From positions 1,550,001 through 1,614,000 of the forward strand of contig PZJY01000011.1 of the NCBI GenBank assembly GCA_031472005.1: a stretch of DNA of 64,000 bases. Direction: 5' to 3'. The notes beneath the pieces were generated by a model that saw nothing but the letters and a program-made list of their open reading frames with translations, was not told the origin of the DNA and did no database searches. This document shows, piece by piece, positions 49,116 through 60,307 of this stretch. This DNA is from Tetracladium setigerum. Its lineage: Eukaryota; Ascomycota; Leotiomycetes; Helotiales. The translations under genes were made by a program, and so were the position numbers. Positions within the stretch are counted from its first letter, which is position 1; every line of letters begins with the position of its first letter.

Positions 49116-49935
49116 CGAAAATGAGAAATGAGAAGTATGGGCATGAAAGTGTGAGAGAAAGAACGAAGGTAAGAAATAAAGTCTGGAAGGGGACAGGATA
49201 AGATATCAATGAATGAATGAATGAATGAATGAATTTCTTGTACAATATGTGTGGTGTATGATACACGAGTAGGTACCTACTCACTACTCGAGAACGAATC
49301 AAAGAAATTCAACCTGAGATTTTTTCAAGCTTCATTGTTCAGCGTTTTGTGTTTTGATTGGACAGGAAGTGGGAGGAAGCTTTAGGGTAGGCTAAAATGA
49401 TAGTGAATCAATGATATCATGAAGAGTAAGGTACATTAGGAGGGAAGGGCATCTATCTCATCTCGTTGTTTTAATTGGTTGGGGTTGTTCAACTTGCTCT
49501 AATTAGATGACGATATGTGTGATTGTTTGTTTTCGTTTTCGAATTTTATAAGTAAAAAGCAGGATGGATCCTAGATAGTATGGTCAAAAGTCATGCAAGA
49601 GCAACGCAAGAATAAAAGCAAGGTAAAGCAAATAAGACATCAGTACTTACATTCTATATTAATCAATCATATTTTTTATTTACTCAAAATTTCTTTCGGA
49701 ATAAATCAATTTGTAGGGTTTTAATTTCATATTTACGTGAAAACTCAGACTGATCATTTAAGTTCAATTTCAATTGATTTATCTTGAATTCATTAGAGAG
49801 GAAAATGAAATGAAAACCTCTAAACCTTTCTCAACTTATCTCGACTCATCTCAACTCATCTCAACTCGAGCTATTGCTAGTACTTTTGCTATGTTTACCT
49901 CTACTCTCCCCTGCTCATACAACTAAGAAATAAAA
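49116..49935. other. Convergent intergenic region
   Basis: Between the stops of the XRCC4-like gene and the aldo-keto reductase. It carries an AATG microsatellite and a 16-bp palindrome (listed separately), otherwise A/T-rich with no coding signal. Confidence 0.6.
49208..49238. repeat. AATG microsatellite (7.75 units)
   Basis: Perfect tetranucleotide run about 90 bases after the XRCC4-like stop codon. Confidence 0.9.
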
Positions 49936-51279
49936 TCACTCCCAATCATCAGCATCAACATATTTCTTCCAGAACAACCTCAAATTCTTCTTCAACCCCA
50001 CGGTTTTAATCTCCTCGATTTCTTCATCTGTTAGTTTGAAGGTGCTGATGTTTTCCAAGTATGTTTTCAGTCTCTCCGCGTTGGAGGAGGTCGTTAGTGT
50101 TATGATGGATTGGTCGATCGTCCACTATTCAGGTGGTTAGTAGTACTCTGTATAGTAAGATTACCAACCTAGGTACATTGGAAAGGCAGGCCAATGTCGA
50201 TTTTAGGAAAAATCAGAAAACACATACCCTCAAAGCAACCTCCCCAATGCCAACCCCATACTTCTTCGCCAACCTCTCATACACCCCTCCACTCTCCCTC
50301 AACGGCCCCTCCCTCGTCACAGCCGCCAACGGCGCATACGCCGCCGTCCTAATGCCCTTCTCTCTATGAAATGCCAATAAATCACCATGTTGCAAATACG
50401 GATGATATTCAATCTGATTGACCACCGGAACGACCTTGGCAGTTTGAAGTAGAATCTCTAGATCTCTTTGCAGGAAATTCGACACGCCGATGCTGCGGGC
50501 GCGGCCGCTGGCGTGGATGCTTTCCAAGGCCGCCCAGGCGGATTGGAGGATGGCTGGAGATGGGGGGAAGTGCGCGTGAAGAAGGGGTCGTGGATGAGGT
50601 AGAGATCTACGTAGTCCAAGCCTAGCTTTTGGAGGGAGTGAGCGAAGGAGGTTAGGATTGAGGTTTTGGTGTCGGTGGTGTTGGTGTGGGGGTGGGCGGC
50701 GCCGTCGTATTTGGTGGTTATGTAGAGGTTTTGGCGTGGGATGTTGGATCGTTTGATGATGAGGCCGACTTCGATTTCGTTGCCGTACACTGGGTGGGAG
50801 GTTAGTTTGTTTGTTTATTTGTCTGTTTGGATAGATCAGGGAGAGGGAGATGGGAGATGGAGAGGGGTAGGGATAGGTAGGGAGTTGGAATTGGGGTTTT
50901 GGGGTGGTTAAGCGAGTGAAAGGATAAGTGAACAAATAGATAGACGAACTCTCGGCGGCGTCGAGGTGGTAGAAGCCAGTTTCTAGTGCCAGGGCACCGG
51001 CTTTGAGAGTTTCTTCATCGAGAGGAGCAGAGGAATCAGCTTTGTATCGTGCACTTCCAAAGCCGAACCCGAGCTAGTTATTGGAGAGTGCTGGTTAGTC
51101 GTGTATTCTCGTGATGATAGATGATATCGAGAATAGGAAGTAGGGAAAATGAAAAGAACATCGTATTCACATACCACAGGGATTTCTTTTCCATCATTCA
51201 ATTTGAAGTTCACGATTCCAGGGACTTGTTTGGGAGCCTCAACGGCAGCTGGTTCGAATCTAGTGGTTGGAGCACTCAT
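49936..51279 (-). CDS. Aldo-keto reductase (about 326 aa, frame interrupted)
   Basis: NAD(P)H-dependent reductase of aldehydes/ketones, cytosolic, TIM-barrel. Exons 51279-51175, 51073-50950, 50789-50228 and 50124-49936. The catalytic tetrad is visible: Asp in FYHLDAAE, Tyr in MYGNE, Lys in LYITTKYDG and His in LYLIHDPFF. Cofactor-side motifs SIGVSNF and VVNQIEYHPYLQ are also present. Exon 3 changes frame by one base at the G6 run 50562-50567 (between LIHDPFF and ILQSAWAALE). With one more base there, exon 3 fits the phases of exons 2 and 4 exactly and the product is 326 aa, normal for the family. Substrate is unknown. It is divergent to the SelO gene, 685 bp apart. Confidence 0.85.
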
Positions 51280-51964
51280 GTTGACGTGTGATGTTTGCGG
51301 GAAGTGAAGTTGCGTGATTGGGTTTGTGGCTTGAAGAGAAGAGAAGGGTGGGGGAGACAATCAATGGTTGATGGAGGAGAGCTGGTGAGGGGAAATGATG
51401 GATATCGTGGTGCTTTATATACTTCTTCTCGGGACTTTGGTTTTCGGCCATTCTTGAATTTTTTTTTAGCTACTCCGGTGGGCACGACATATCTACTGTA
51501 ATCTTACCACCCTCTGGGACCTTTGGGGAACGAGTAGAGAGGTTGTTCAGCCAATATGAAGCTGGTAACAGCTCTCAACCCGCCGGAAGATACATCTCTG
51601 GAGTTAATTGATTGATAATGAACCGCAACTCATAGTAAAAAGACAATCTGATAGTGGATCGCCAATTCGATGTGTATTTTGGTCTGGATGAGGTTAGAGG
51701 TGTCAAATCTCACCTAAGGACTCCAAGTACACCCATTGCCCTTCTGGGTTAGTGCGGCATGTCGTTACACTAGCGTGCCAAGTGCCGAGGCTTCTTGCAG
51801 ATGTTGTCATCGAATAATTATTACTAGCACTGTACGAGTATACCATTTCTAATCACCACCATCTCACGAAATCTAGACCATCTCTCAAGCTCTATTTCAA
51901 TTTTTGTGCCAACAACTTTTTCTTCGACTTTCCTTCCTTTACTAGAGTACTGTACCAAAATCTG
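51280..51964. promoter_or_regulatory. Divergent promoter region, reductase / SelO
   Basis: Contains the 5' regions of both genes. No specific element could be assigned with confidence. Confidence 0.4.
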
Positions 51965-53884
51965 TTGATGCTCTCACGACTTCTTTCCAGACCACAGATA
52001 CCCCGCCAGCGCCTCGCTCAAATGGCTGCACATCTATTAAATGGCAAATCCTACACAGGAACATCACTTGCAGACCTTCCCAAATCATGGAACTTCACAT
52101 CGAAACTCCCACCAGACCCGAAGTTCCCTACACCAGCCGCCTCCCACAAGACCCCGAGGGAAGATATAGGGCCAGCGATGGTGAAGGAGGCTCTGTTCTC
52201 ATGGGTTCGACCGGAGACTCAAGAGGAACCTGAGCTATTAGCTGTTAGTTCTGCGGCCATGCGGGATCTAGGGATAAAGGAGGGCGATGAGAAGACGGAG
52301 GAATTTAAAGAGGCTGTTGCTGGGAACAGGATACTTGGCTGGGACGCAGAAAAAGAAGAAGGCGGATATCCCTGGGCACAATGCTATGGAGGGTGGCAAT
52401 TCGGATCATGGGCAGGACAATTGGGAGATGGCAGGGCCATATCACTGTTTGAAACTACCAACTCAGAGTCGAAGAGGAGGTACGAGTTGCAGTTGAAGGG
52501 GGCGGGCTTGACTCCATATTCAAGATTTGCGGATGGGAAGGCCGTGTTGAGGTCGAGCATACGAGAATTTGTGGTTTCAGAGTATTTGAATTCCTTGGGG
52601 ATACCGACAACGCGAGCACTGTCTCTAACGCTATTGCCACATTCGAAGGTCCGACGAGAGACAACTGAGCCTGGTGCTATTGTGTGTCGATTTGCAGAAT
52701 CGTGGATTAGAATTGGAACATTCGACCTACTTAGAGCCAGAGGCGACAGAGACCTGGTCAGAAAGTTGTGCGATTATATCGCGGAAGATGTCTTCCAAGG
52801 ATGGGAATCCCTCCCAGCACGTAACCCAGCAGACGATGGAAATCCCTCCTCGCCAATAGAAACCGGCATTTCGAAAGATACAATCCAAGGCCCAACTGGT
52901 CTAGAAGAAAATCGATACACTCGTCTCTACCGCGAGATTGTGCGCCGCAACGCAAAAACAGTAGCTGCATGGCAAGCCTACGCCTTCACAAACGGCGTAC
53001 TCAACACAGACAACACCTCCATCTTCGGCCTCTCAGTAGACTTCGGCCCCTTCGCTTTCCTGGATAATTTCGATCCCATGTACACACCTAATCACGATGA
53101 CCACATGCTCCGGTACTCTTACCGCAACCAACCCACCATAATCTGGTGGAATCTCGTCCGCCTAGGTGAAACCCTCGGCGAATTAATGGGTATAGGAGCT
53201 GGCATCGACGCCCAAGAATTCGTCGAAAAGGGCGTCCGTCAAGAAAACGCCGACGATTTGGTCGCCCGCGCAGAAGGGCTGATCACTCGGGTCGGCGAAG
53301 AGTATAAAGCGACATTTATGGTTGAGTATAAGCGTCTGATGACTGCTCGTCTTGGATTGAAGACATTCAAAGAGTCAGATTTCGAGGAGTTGTATAGTGA
53401 ACTGTTGGACACGATGGAGTCGTTGGAGTTAGATTTCAATCAGTTCTTCCGACGGCTGAGCTCGCTTAGGATAGCGGCGCTGGAGACGGATGAGCAGAGG
53501 AGAGAGCAGGCTTCGGTGTTTTTTCATCATGGTGGTGTGACTGGTCTTGGTAATACTGAGGAATCAGCACGTACGAGAGTAGCGTCGTGGCTGGAGAGGT
53601 GGAGGACGCGGGTTTATGAGGATTGGGGACCTACTGGGTCGGATGAGGAGAGGGAGGTGGAGATGAAGAAGGTGAACCCGAAGTTTGTGCCTAAAGGCTG
53701 GGTGTTGGATGAGCTTATCAGGCGGGTTGAGAAGGGAGGGGAGAGGGATATTTTGAGTGGGATTATGAAGATGACTTTAAGGCCTTTTGAGGATAGGTGG
53801 GATTGGGAGGAGAAGGAGGAGGAGAGGTTTTGTGGTGATGTGCCGAGGGATAATAGGGCTATGCAGTGCTCTTGTAGTTCGTAG
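51965..53884 (+). CDS. fmp40: SelO/Fmp40 protein AMPylase, mitochondrial (639 aa)
   Basis: SelO is a kinase-fold enzyme of mitochondria that transfers AMP from ATP to protein hydroxyls, linked to redox defence. One uninterrupted exon, 639 residues. A basic N-terminus (MMLSRLLSRPQIPRQRLAQM) looks like a presequence. Conserved parts are YGGWQFGSWAGQLGDGRA, the nucleotide-binding stretch YELQLKGAGLTPYSRFADGK from about residue 173, and the active-site loop NGVLNTDNTSIFGLSVDFGP from about residue 343. The protein ends in CSCSS: animal SelO carries selenocysteine near this position, fungi use cysteine. A second ATG at residue 20 would remove the presequence. Confidence 0.95.
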   Translation: MMLSRLLSRPQIPRQRLAQMAAHLLNGKSYTGTSLADLPKSWNFTSKLPPDPKFPTPAASHKTPREDIGPAMVKEALFSWVRPETQEEPELLAVSSAAMRDLGIKEGDEKTEEFKEAVAGNRILGWDAEKEEGGYPWAQCYGGWQFGSWAGQLGDGRAISLFETTNSESKRRYELQLKGAGLTPYSRFADGKAVLRSSIREFVVSEYLNSLGIPTTRALSLTLLPHSKVRRETTEPGAIVCRFAESWIRIGTFDLLRARGDRDLVRKLCDYIAEDVFQGWESLPARNPADDGNPSSPIETGISKDTIQGPTGLEENRYTRLYREIVRRNAKTVAAWQAYAFTNGVLNTDNTSIFGLSVDFGPFAFLDNFDPMYTPNHDDHMLRYSYRNQPTIIWWNLVRLGETLGELMGIGAGIDAQEFVEKGVRQENADDLVARAEGLITRVGEEYKATFMVEYKRLMTARLGLKTFKESDFEELYSELLDTMESLELDFNQFFRRLSSLRIAALETDEQRREQASVFFHHGGVTGLGNTEESARTRVASWLERWRTRVYEDWGPTGSDEEREVEMKKVNPKFVPKGWVLDELIRRVEKGGERDILSGIMKMTLRPFEDRWDWEEKEEERFCGDVPRDNRAMQCSCSS

Positions 53885-54849
53885 ATAGATTTTGTTCGTG
53901 TATGATGTATTGATATCCCTATTAGACCAGCTTCAGTCTTCAGCCTATGATATGCTGGCGGTTTAAGAATTAACCATAACTCAGAGCCTTCATTGAATAG
54001 AATAGAACATATATTAAAGTAACAACAACCTTGTCACTAGTGGGACGTTTCTGCCAGAGCTCCAGACTGTAATTTCGAGTTTTGCCCAAAGTATCACGAA
54101 TAGAGAAGCACAGGAGCTATCAAAAGAAGACAGAAGTCTTTATTGTCATTGTCACATAATAATGGAGTACCTTAAGGCAGGTTTGATTATTCAATGGCTG
54201 GGAACTATGCCGTTGAATGAGATGAACCACCAAGCTCTCAACTCCCAACAACCACACACCTCATCTCCAGATGTGCTATCCTAACACCTACCAAAACATT
54301 CCATCCACGACACGCCAAATCTCTCCTCCAACACAGTCGAAGCCCATCAATCACAAAGAGATGTAGCAGCCGGCGGTAAGTTGCGCATTCGTTGAGCTCT
54401 AAAGCTCTCATTTGCATCCATTCCAGCGCCCAAGTTAGATGCTCTAGAGCTCAAGATAGAGGAGAACTCGAAAGAACGACGACCCCCATCCGCCGAAGCA
54501 TCAGGTTGTCGCCCAAGTGCACCCACAATAAACGGCTCATTACAATTTGGAGAAGAAAAAGAAGAAAAGAAGAAGAGAAATGCTGGCGAGAAGTTTTGGA
54601 TTTTATAGCCGTGGACCCATAATTGCATGCGGGCCAATCAAGTGGTAGCTTATAAATATGACCCGCGCTAGAGATCAATCCAGCCGAACAACTTCACTGA
54701 GCTTGGTGAACGTCAGGACTTTGGTTTGATTTGATTGAATTGCAACCACCCCCACCAGCCAGCGTCCACCACTTTTTGTGCAAAGCTTCTCTCTTTTCCT
54801 TTTTTGTCAATCTCTCCCCTGTGCAGGTCGAGAGACGAGAGAGGACACC
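53885..54849. other. Intergenic, complex I subunit promoter
   Basis: No gene recognised. On the minus strand a TATA-like ctataaaat near 54603 sits upstream of a CT-rich stretch and a short 29-codon frame, too little to call a gene. The last 200 bases are the promoter/5' UTR of the complex I gene. Confidence 0.45.
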
Positions 54850-57369
54850 ATGTTGCGGCAGACTCTGGCTCGGACGGCGTTGCGGTCGAGTCGGCAATGC
54901 TCGAAAACATTCGCGACTTCAGCGAGGAGGCAGGCCGAAGTTCAACTCACAATTGGTATGGCGCATTGAGTGGCACAGTTGGTAGAGAGATTTGCATTGC
55001 TAACGGGTGATGTAGATGGAAAGCAGGTGTCAATTGAAGGTACGGCGATGTGGTGGGAACGGGTGAGGGAAATGGTGCTAATAAGTGGCCACAGCTGGTT
55101 CGGCGTTGATTCAAGCTTGCGAGAAGGCTGGAGTTGTCGTGCCTAGGTCAGTCCTGTCCCATTCATCCAATTGACCTCTGCTAATGCCATCTAGATACTG
55201 TTACCATGAGTAAGTCGAAACCTCAACGAACGACGATCCCATCCTCTGACCCGAACAACAGAAAACTTATGATTGCTGGAAATTGTCGAATGTGCTTGGT
55301 GGAAGTCGAGAGGGTGCCTAAACCAGTAGCATCATGTGCATGGCCCGTCCAGCCAGGTATGGTCGTCAAGACCAATTCACCTATCACACACAAGGCCCGT
55401 GAAGGAATCATGGAGTTTTTACTGGCCAACCATCCCCTCGATTGCCCAATTTGCGACCAGGGAGGAGAGTGTGACTTGCAGGATCAATCGATGAGATATG
55501 GAGCTGACAGAGGACGATTCCACGAGATTGGTGGCAAGCGTGCGACTGAAGACAAGAATATTGGGCCGCTTATCAAGACTTCGATGAACAGATGTATTCA
55601 CTGCACAAGATGTATTCGATTCGCCAATGATATTGCTGGAGCTCCCGAATTCGGATCTACTGGACGAGGAAACGATATGCAGATTGGTACATACCTGGAA
55701 AAGACCCTGGATTCGGAAATGTCTGGAAACGTTATCGATTTGTGCCCCGTTGGAGCTCTCACCTCCAAGCCATACGCATTCCGAGCACGACCCTGGGAAC
55801 TGAAGCACACCGAGTCAATTGATGTGCTGGATGGCCTTGGATCGAGTATTCGAGTGGACTCGAGAGGTTTGGAGGTCATGCGAATTCTACCAAGACTGAA
55901 CGACGATGTCAATGAGGAATGGATCAACGACAAATCTCGATTCGCTTGCGATGGTTTGAAGACCCAACGTCTCACCACTCCTCTCATCCGTCAAGGCGAC
56001 AAATTCCTGCCAGCTACCTGGGAGCAGGCATTGACCGAGATTGGAGCCGCATACAAGGACTTTGCGCCAAAAGGAAACGAGTTCAAAGTTATTGCTGGAG
56101 ACCTGATCGAGACCGAGTCGTTGGTCGCAGTGAAGGATTTGGCAAACAAGCTTGGATCAGAGAATTTGTCCCTCGACCTACCAGCAGGCAGCAAACCAGT
56201 TGCCCACGGAGTTGATGTCAGATCTAACTACCTTTTCAACTCCAAGATCTGGGGTGTAGAGGAAGCCGATGCCATCCTCATTATCGGTAGCAACCCTAGA
56301 TGGGAGGCCGCCGGTTTGAACGCCCGTATTCGCAAGCAGTGGATGCGATCAGACCTTGAGATTGGTGTTATTGGCGAGACTTGGACTTCTACTTTCGAGT
56401 TTGAGCACCTAGGAGCTGATGCTGCTGCATTGAAGAAGGCTCTTGCCGGACCATTTGGCAAGAAACTCCAAGCAGCGAAGAAGCCAATGATCATTGTCGG
56501 ATCCGGTGTCACTGATCACGCTGATTCAAAGGCTATTTACGAAATGGTTGGTGCGTTCGTCGACAAGAACGCCGCCAACTTCTTCAGCGAAGAGTGGAAC
56601 GGCTACAATGTCCTCCAACGATCAGCGTCAGCCGTTGGTGCTTATGAAGTTGGATTCACCGCCCCATCCCTCGCCGTCGCTGAGACCAAGCCAAAGTTCG
56701 TCTGGCTCCTCGGTGCCGATGAGTTCTCTGCCGCAGACATCCCCAAGAACGCTTTCGTCATCTACCAAGGTCACCACGGTGACCGCGGTGCACAAATCGC
56801 AGATGTTGTCCTTCCAGGTGCCGCATACACAGAGAAATCCGGGACATACGTCAACACAGAAGGCCGTGTACAAATGACCCGTGCCGCCACATCGTTACCA
56901 GGTGCCGCACGACCAGATTGGAAAATTGTCCGCGCCATCAGTGAATACCTTGGCGCACCACTCCCATACGAAGACGTTGCCGCCCTTCGTGACCGCATGG
57001 CCGAGATCTCACCCACCCTCGCCAGCTACGATGTCGTTGAGCCCGTCGCACTGAAGCAATTGAGCAAGGTGCAATTAGTAGACCAGAACAAGGGCAGCAA
57101 GCCAACGGGAGCACCGCTGACCAAGGTTATCGAGAACTTTTACTTTACAGATGTTATTTCAAGGAGGTATGTGTTCCCCCCAAAACCCCAGGTTCTTCCT
57201 CACAATTTTTTATTTGAGCAATTGGCTAATATGGAAATGCACGTGTAGTTCCCCAACAATGGCGAGATGCTCGGCTGCGAAGGAGGCGAATAACCCGGAA
57301 ACAAACTTCATGGCTTCGGGTGTGTCAACTGATCATCCTCACGGCCAGATCGCTTCGGCTTCCTCGTGA
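54850..57369 (+). CDS. nuo-78: NADH:ubiquinone oxidoreductase 75/78-kDa subunit (740 aa)
   Basis: Largest subunit of the complex I peripheral arm (NDUFS1/NuoG), carrying three Fe-S clusters for electron flow from NADH. Six exons: 54850-54955, 55016-55039, 55095-55146, 55195-55209, 55262-57166 and 57249-57369; all phases agree, 740 residues. The presequence is MLRQTLARTALRSSRQ. The 2Fe-2S site reads PRYCYHE, GNCRMCLVEVE and ASCAWPV; the next cluster has HPLDCPICDQGGECDLQDQ; the 4Fe-4S site has CIHCTRCIRFAND and the later DLCPVGALTSK. Exons 2 and 4 are only 24 and 15 bases; the ATG at 55206 inside the fourth splice junction is not the start. The C-terminus DVISRSSPTMARCS is conserved in fungi. 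Confidence 0.97.
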
Positions 57370-58009
57370 TCCTGTATTTTAGATTACTCGCGTACACCTC
57401 TTTCCCTTTTTGCTGCAGCGGTGTTCTTTTTTGTGGGTTGTACATATGGGTCGTAGTAGTAGTAGTCAAAATAAAGACGGATGTTCTAAAAACAAAAACA
57501 CACAATACAGCATTGCTTATTTCATTGGGATATACTTGCTCAGGTGATTAATACTTGAAAGACATGGGTGGGTTTTTTGAAATGTGGTTGAAGACAACTC
57601 TTTTCATTTAATTATCACATATTGTACATTTAAATAGTGATGGATGGATCCTTTATCTATCCATCAACTTTCTTTGTTCCATTTCAGCCGTTCAACGCCG
57701 TCCATGCAACCAACACCCCCCCTAATAGCGTAGCGATGTTTTCCCTTCCTCTTCCCTCTTTCCTCTTCCCTAGGTACTCAAAAACTAGTAGTCATGCTGG
57801 CCAAAAAAACAACACGAAGAATTGCCGCCTCACGCCGATTCAATCTTTGTGTACAGCTTCCCACAAGTGTTCGTTCGTCCTTCCAAAAATAAAAAACAAG
57901 AGGCACCAAGCCACCCCTACAGAGGTATCATGATCAAGAAAGAAGCCTACATGAAGTTTTACACTCCCCCATTTCCCTCTGCTTTGCATGAGTGAGGAAA
58001 AATATCATT
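57370..58009. other. Convergent intergenic region
   Basis: 3' flanks of the complex I gene and erd2. No other feature. Confidence 0.6.
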
Positions 58010-58830
58010 CTAGACAGGCAAAGCGAACTTCTTTCCCTTCATGACCTTCGTGTAATAAATCCAGAAGAAATCCGAATACAGCACGCTCTGCACGATCCCC
58101 GCCAAAATAGCAATACCATCAAACCAATAATTCTTCTCAAACGCCCAGCGCCAGATCCAATTCGGGATATACAACACCCTGTAAATACCCAACGCAGCTA
58201 GATAATGAACCGTGATTGTCTCAGCCTCGCCGGTGCGCTGAAGCATGAAGAGTTGAGGCAGGATAGCGACGGATTCAAGCCAGATGGAGAATGCCCAGGC
58301 GATTTCGGCAAAGGTGTAGTAGTAGGGGTAGATTAGGGCGAGGAGGAGGGAGCCAATGAGGAGGTATTGAACGCGGAAGGTGTCGAGGTTGGGGTCGTGC
58401 GTTGGGCGGTACCGGCTTGACATGAGGTAGACTGTGTAGGCTGAGGAGGAGATGAAGAGGAGTTTGAAGATGGTGTTGTAAGGGATTTGGTGAAGTCCCA
58501 GAAGAGATCAAGGTATCGGGATACGTAGACGATTAGGTAGAGGGCTTGTGATTTGAAGGATATACCGCTGCAGGACTGGGGAAGGGAGGGAGCTGTTAGC
58601 TGGGGCTTGCTGTTTGCTGGGGTATTTGGAAGGGGAGGAGTTAGGGATTTGGGGATAAGTACGTTGGTTGTTGTCATTTTATGGAGGAGGATTAGGATGG
58701 ATATCAGATGCGAGAAATCCGCTGGATAGAAGAGTATATTAGCTATTTGTGTAACGCGCAAGCAACTTGAGGCTATAATTCAGGAGCTTGAAAGGGAGGA
58801 AAGCTTACCCAAGAGACGAAAAAGATTCAT
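58010..58830 (-). CDS. erd2: ER lumen protein-retaining receptor Erd2 (about 215 aa, frame interrupted)
   Basis: Seven-span Golgi receptor that returns HDEL/KDEL proteins to the ER. Exons 58830-58809, 58721-58663 and 58575-58010. The N-terminus reads MNLFRLLADFSHLISILILL, then SGISFKSQALYLIVYVSRYL, THDPNLDT, IWLESVAILPQLFMLQRTGE and YSDFFWIYYTKVMKGKKF; all are family hallmarks. Intron 2 (58662-58576, GTACTT...CCCCAG) is 87 nt with no stop, so it can be misread as coding. The frame shifts by one base near 58479-58484, between DFTKSL and NTIFKLLF; with one added base the protein is 215 aa, the usual length. Divergent to the WLM gene. Confidence 0.92.
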
Positions 58831-59276
58831 GGCTGTTCGGTTTGCGCCTCAGCGACTTGAACCTCTAATGTTTCAATGGGAGCGTTTTCGCGTGGCTGCT
58901 GGTACTCTGCAGCTTTGGTAGCAATTGGATTCGATGTTGGTGAGAGCTTCTCGATGCTGGCTGAGGAATTTCGTCTTGTTGAGGACAACAACACTTTACG
59001 CCAAACTTCGAGATCAAATGCGCGCTTGTCGGGACGAGGCGCGGTTAGTGGCTTGGCGCGGTCGGCGTTAAGGGGAAAGTGTGGTGGGATGACGATTACG
59101 AAGCGCGTTTGTGCCTGGAAACTTCGATGGTAAACACTTCTCGATATATCATCGCAGAGACCGTTTCCAAATCTACCTAGAGAATACAAAAAGAATTTTG
59201 ACTTGGACTCTCAAATCCCTCTTCTTTTTCTTCCAAACTCACAGTGTGAACAATTACAACAGCCCCCATCGCAACA
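58831..59276. promoter_or_regulatory. Divergent promoter region, erd2 / WLM protease
   Basis: 446 bp between the two start codons; no element assigned. Confidence 0.4.
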
Positions 59277-60307
59277 ATGGCGACAGATGGTCCAGAGATT
59301 ATATCCCCTCCAACTGACGACCAAGATCTAGTCACTCTCACACTCTACCACCACTCTAAACCTCTCACTATCTCCCTCCCCTCATCCTCCACCATTACCG
59401 ACCTCTCCGACGAAATTGCGCATCTCCTCTCCATCCCCGCTTCCAACCAAAAGTTCATGATATCCAAACTCGGCCTCCTCAAAGCGCCCTTCAAAGATCC
59501 CGACCTTCCACTCACCTCACTCCTCAATCACAAAATCACTCTACTAGGCAGTACAGCTACAGAAGCCTCTGCGCTCGCCGAAGCAGCCGAACAAGTTGCG
59601 CGCCGCGTCCGCAGACGTCCCGCACAAACCGTAAAAGCGTATAAAACGCACGACTGGAAGAAGGAGCAAGAGGAAGGACAATACACATTTCTCACTTTGA
59701 AGCCACTCCCATATCTGCCCAACCCGTCAAAATCACTACAGTATCTTCAGCGGTTGAAGGATGATGCGGGTATCAAAGCTTCTATGCGCAAGCATAAATT
59801 CAGCGTTCCGCTTTTGACGGAGATGAATCCCATTGAGCATACACAGTCGGATCATCAGGGCACGAGTAGGACGTTGGGATTGAATAGAAATGCTGGGGAG
59901 GTGATTGAGTTGAGGTTACGAACTGATGCGTATGACGGGTACAGGGATTATAAGACTATTCGTAAGACGCTCTGTCATGAGTTGGCGCATAATGTGCATG
60001 GCCCTCATGATCGGAATTTCTGGGAGTTGTGTAAGCAGATTGAGAGAGAGGTGGAGGCCGTTAGTGAGGGTGGGAGAATGGTTGGGGGTGCGGGTGGTGA
60101 GGAGTATTATGGTGGTGGAGAGGAGGAGGAGGTACATGATGAGGGGGGTGGACTGGTGGAGAGTTTGTGCTGGGTGCGAGTGGTGCGGGGAGTAGTGAGC
60201 AGGGAATGAGTAGGAGGGAGATTCTTGCAAAGGCGGCGGAACAGAGGATGAAAAGAGCGAGGGAGAGTGAGGGTAGCGGTCATAACGATAATGGGAGTGG
60301 GGCTTGA
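59277..60307 (+). CDS. Ubiquitin-like plus WLM metalloprotease (about 343 aa, frame interrupted)
   Basis: Single-exon protein with an N-terminal ubiquitin-like domain (LVTLTLYHHSKPLTISLP ... ITLLGS, residues 18-92) and a WLM zinc-protease domain. The catalytic motif is CHELAHNVHGPHDRNFWEL at about residues 232-250 (HExxH with a third His). The family includes Wss1-type proteases that trim SUMO/ubiquitin-linked and DNA-crosslinked proteins; this UBL-WLM arrangement is a fungal and plant subtype. The plain frame ends at 60209 in an unlikely tail. One more base in the G6 run 60143-60148 instead continues to WTGGEFVLGASGAG and SRREILAKAAEQRMKRAR, which looks like the normal WLM C-terminus, ending at 60307 (343 aa). 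Confidence 0.9.

Noticed and set aside
55206..55261. ATG at 55206 as start of the complex I subunit
   Set aside because: It reads into an intron (GTAAGT...CAG); the true N-terminus with presequence and first Fe-S cysteines lies in upstream exons.
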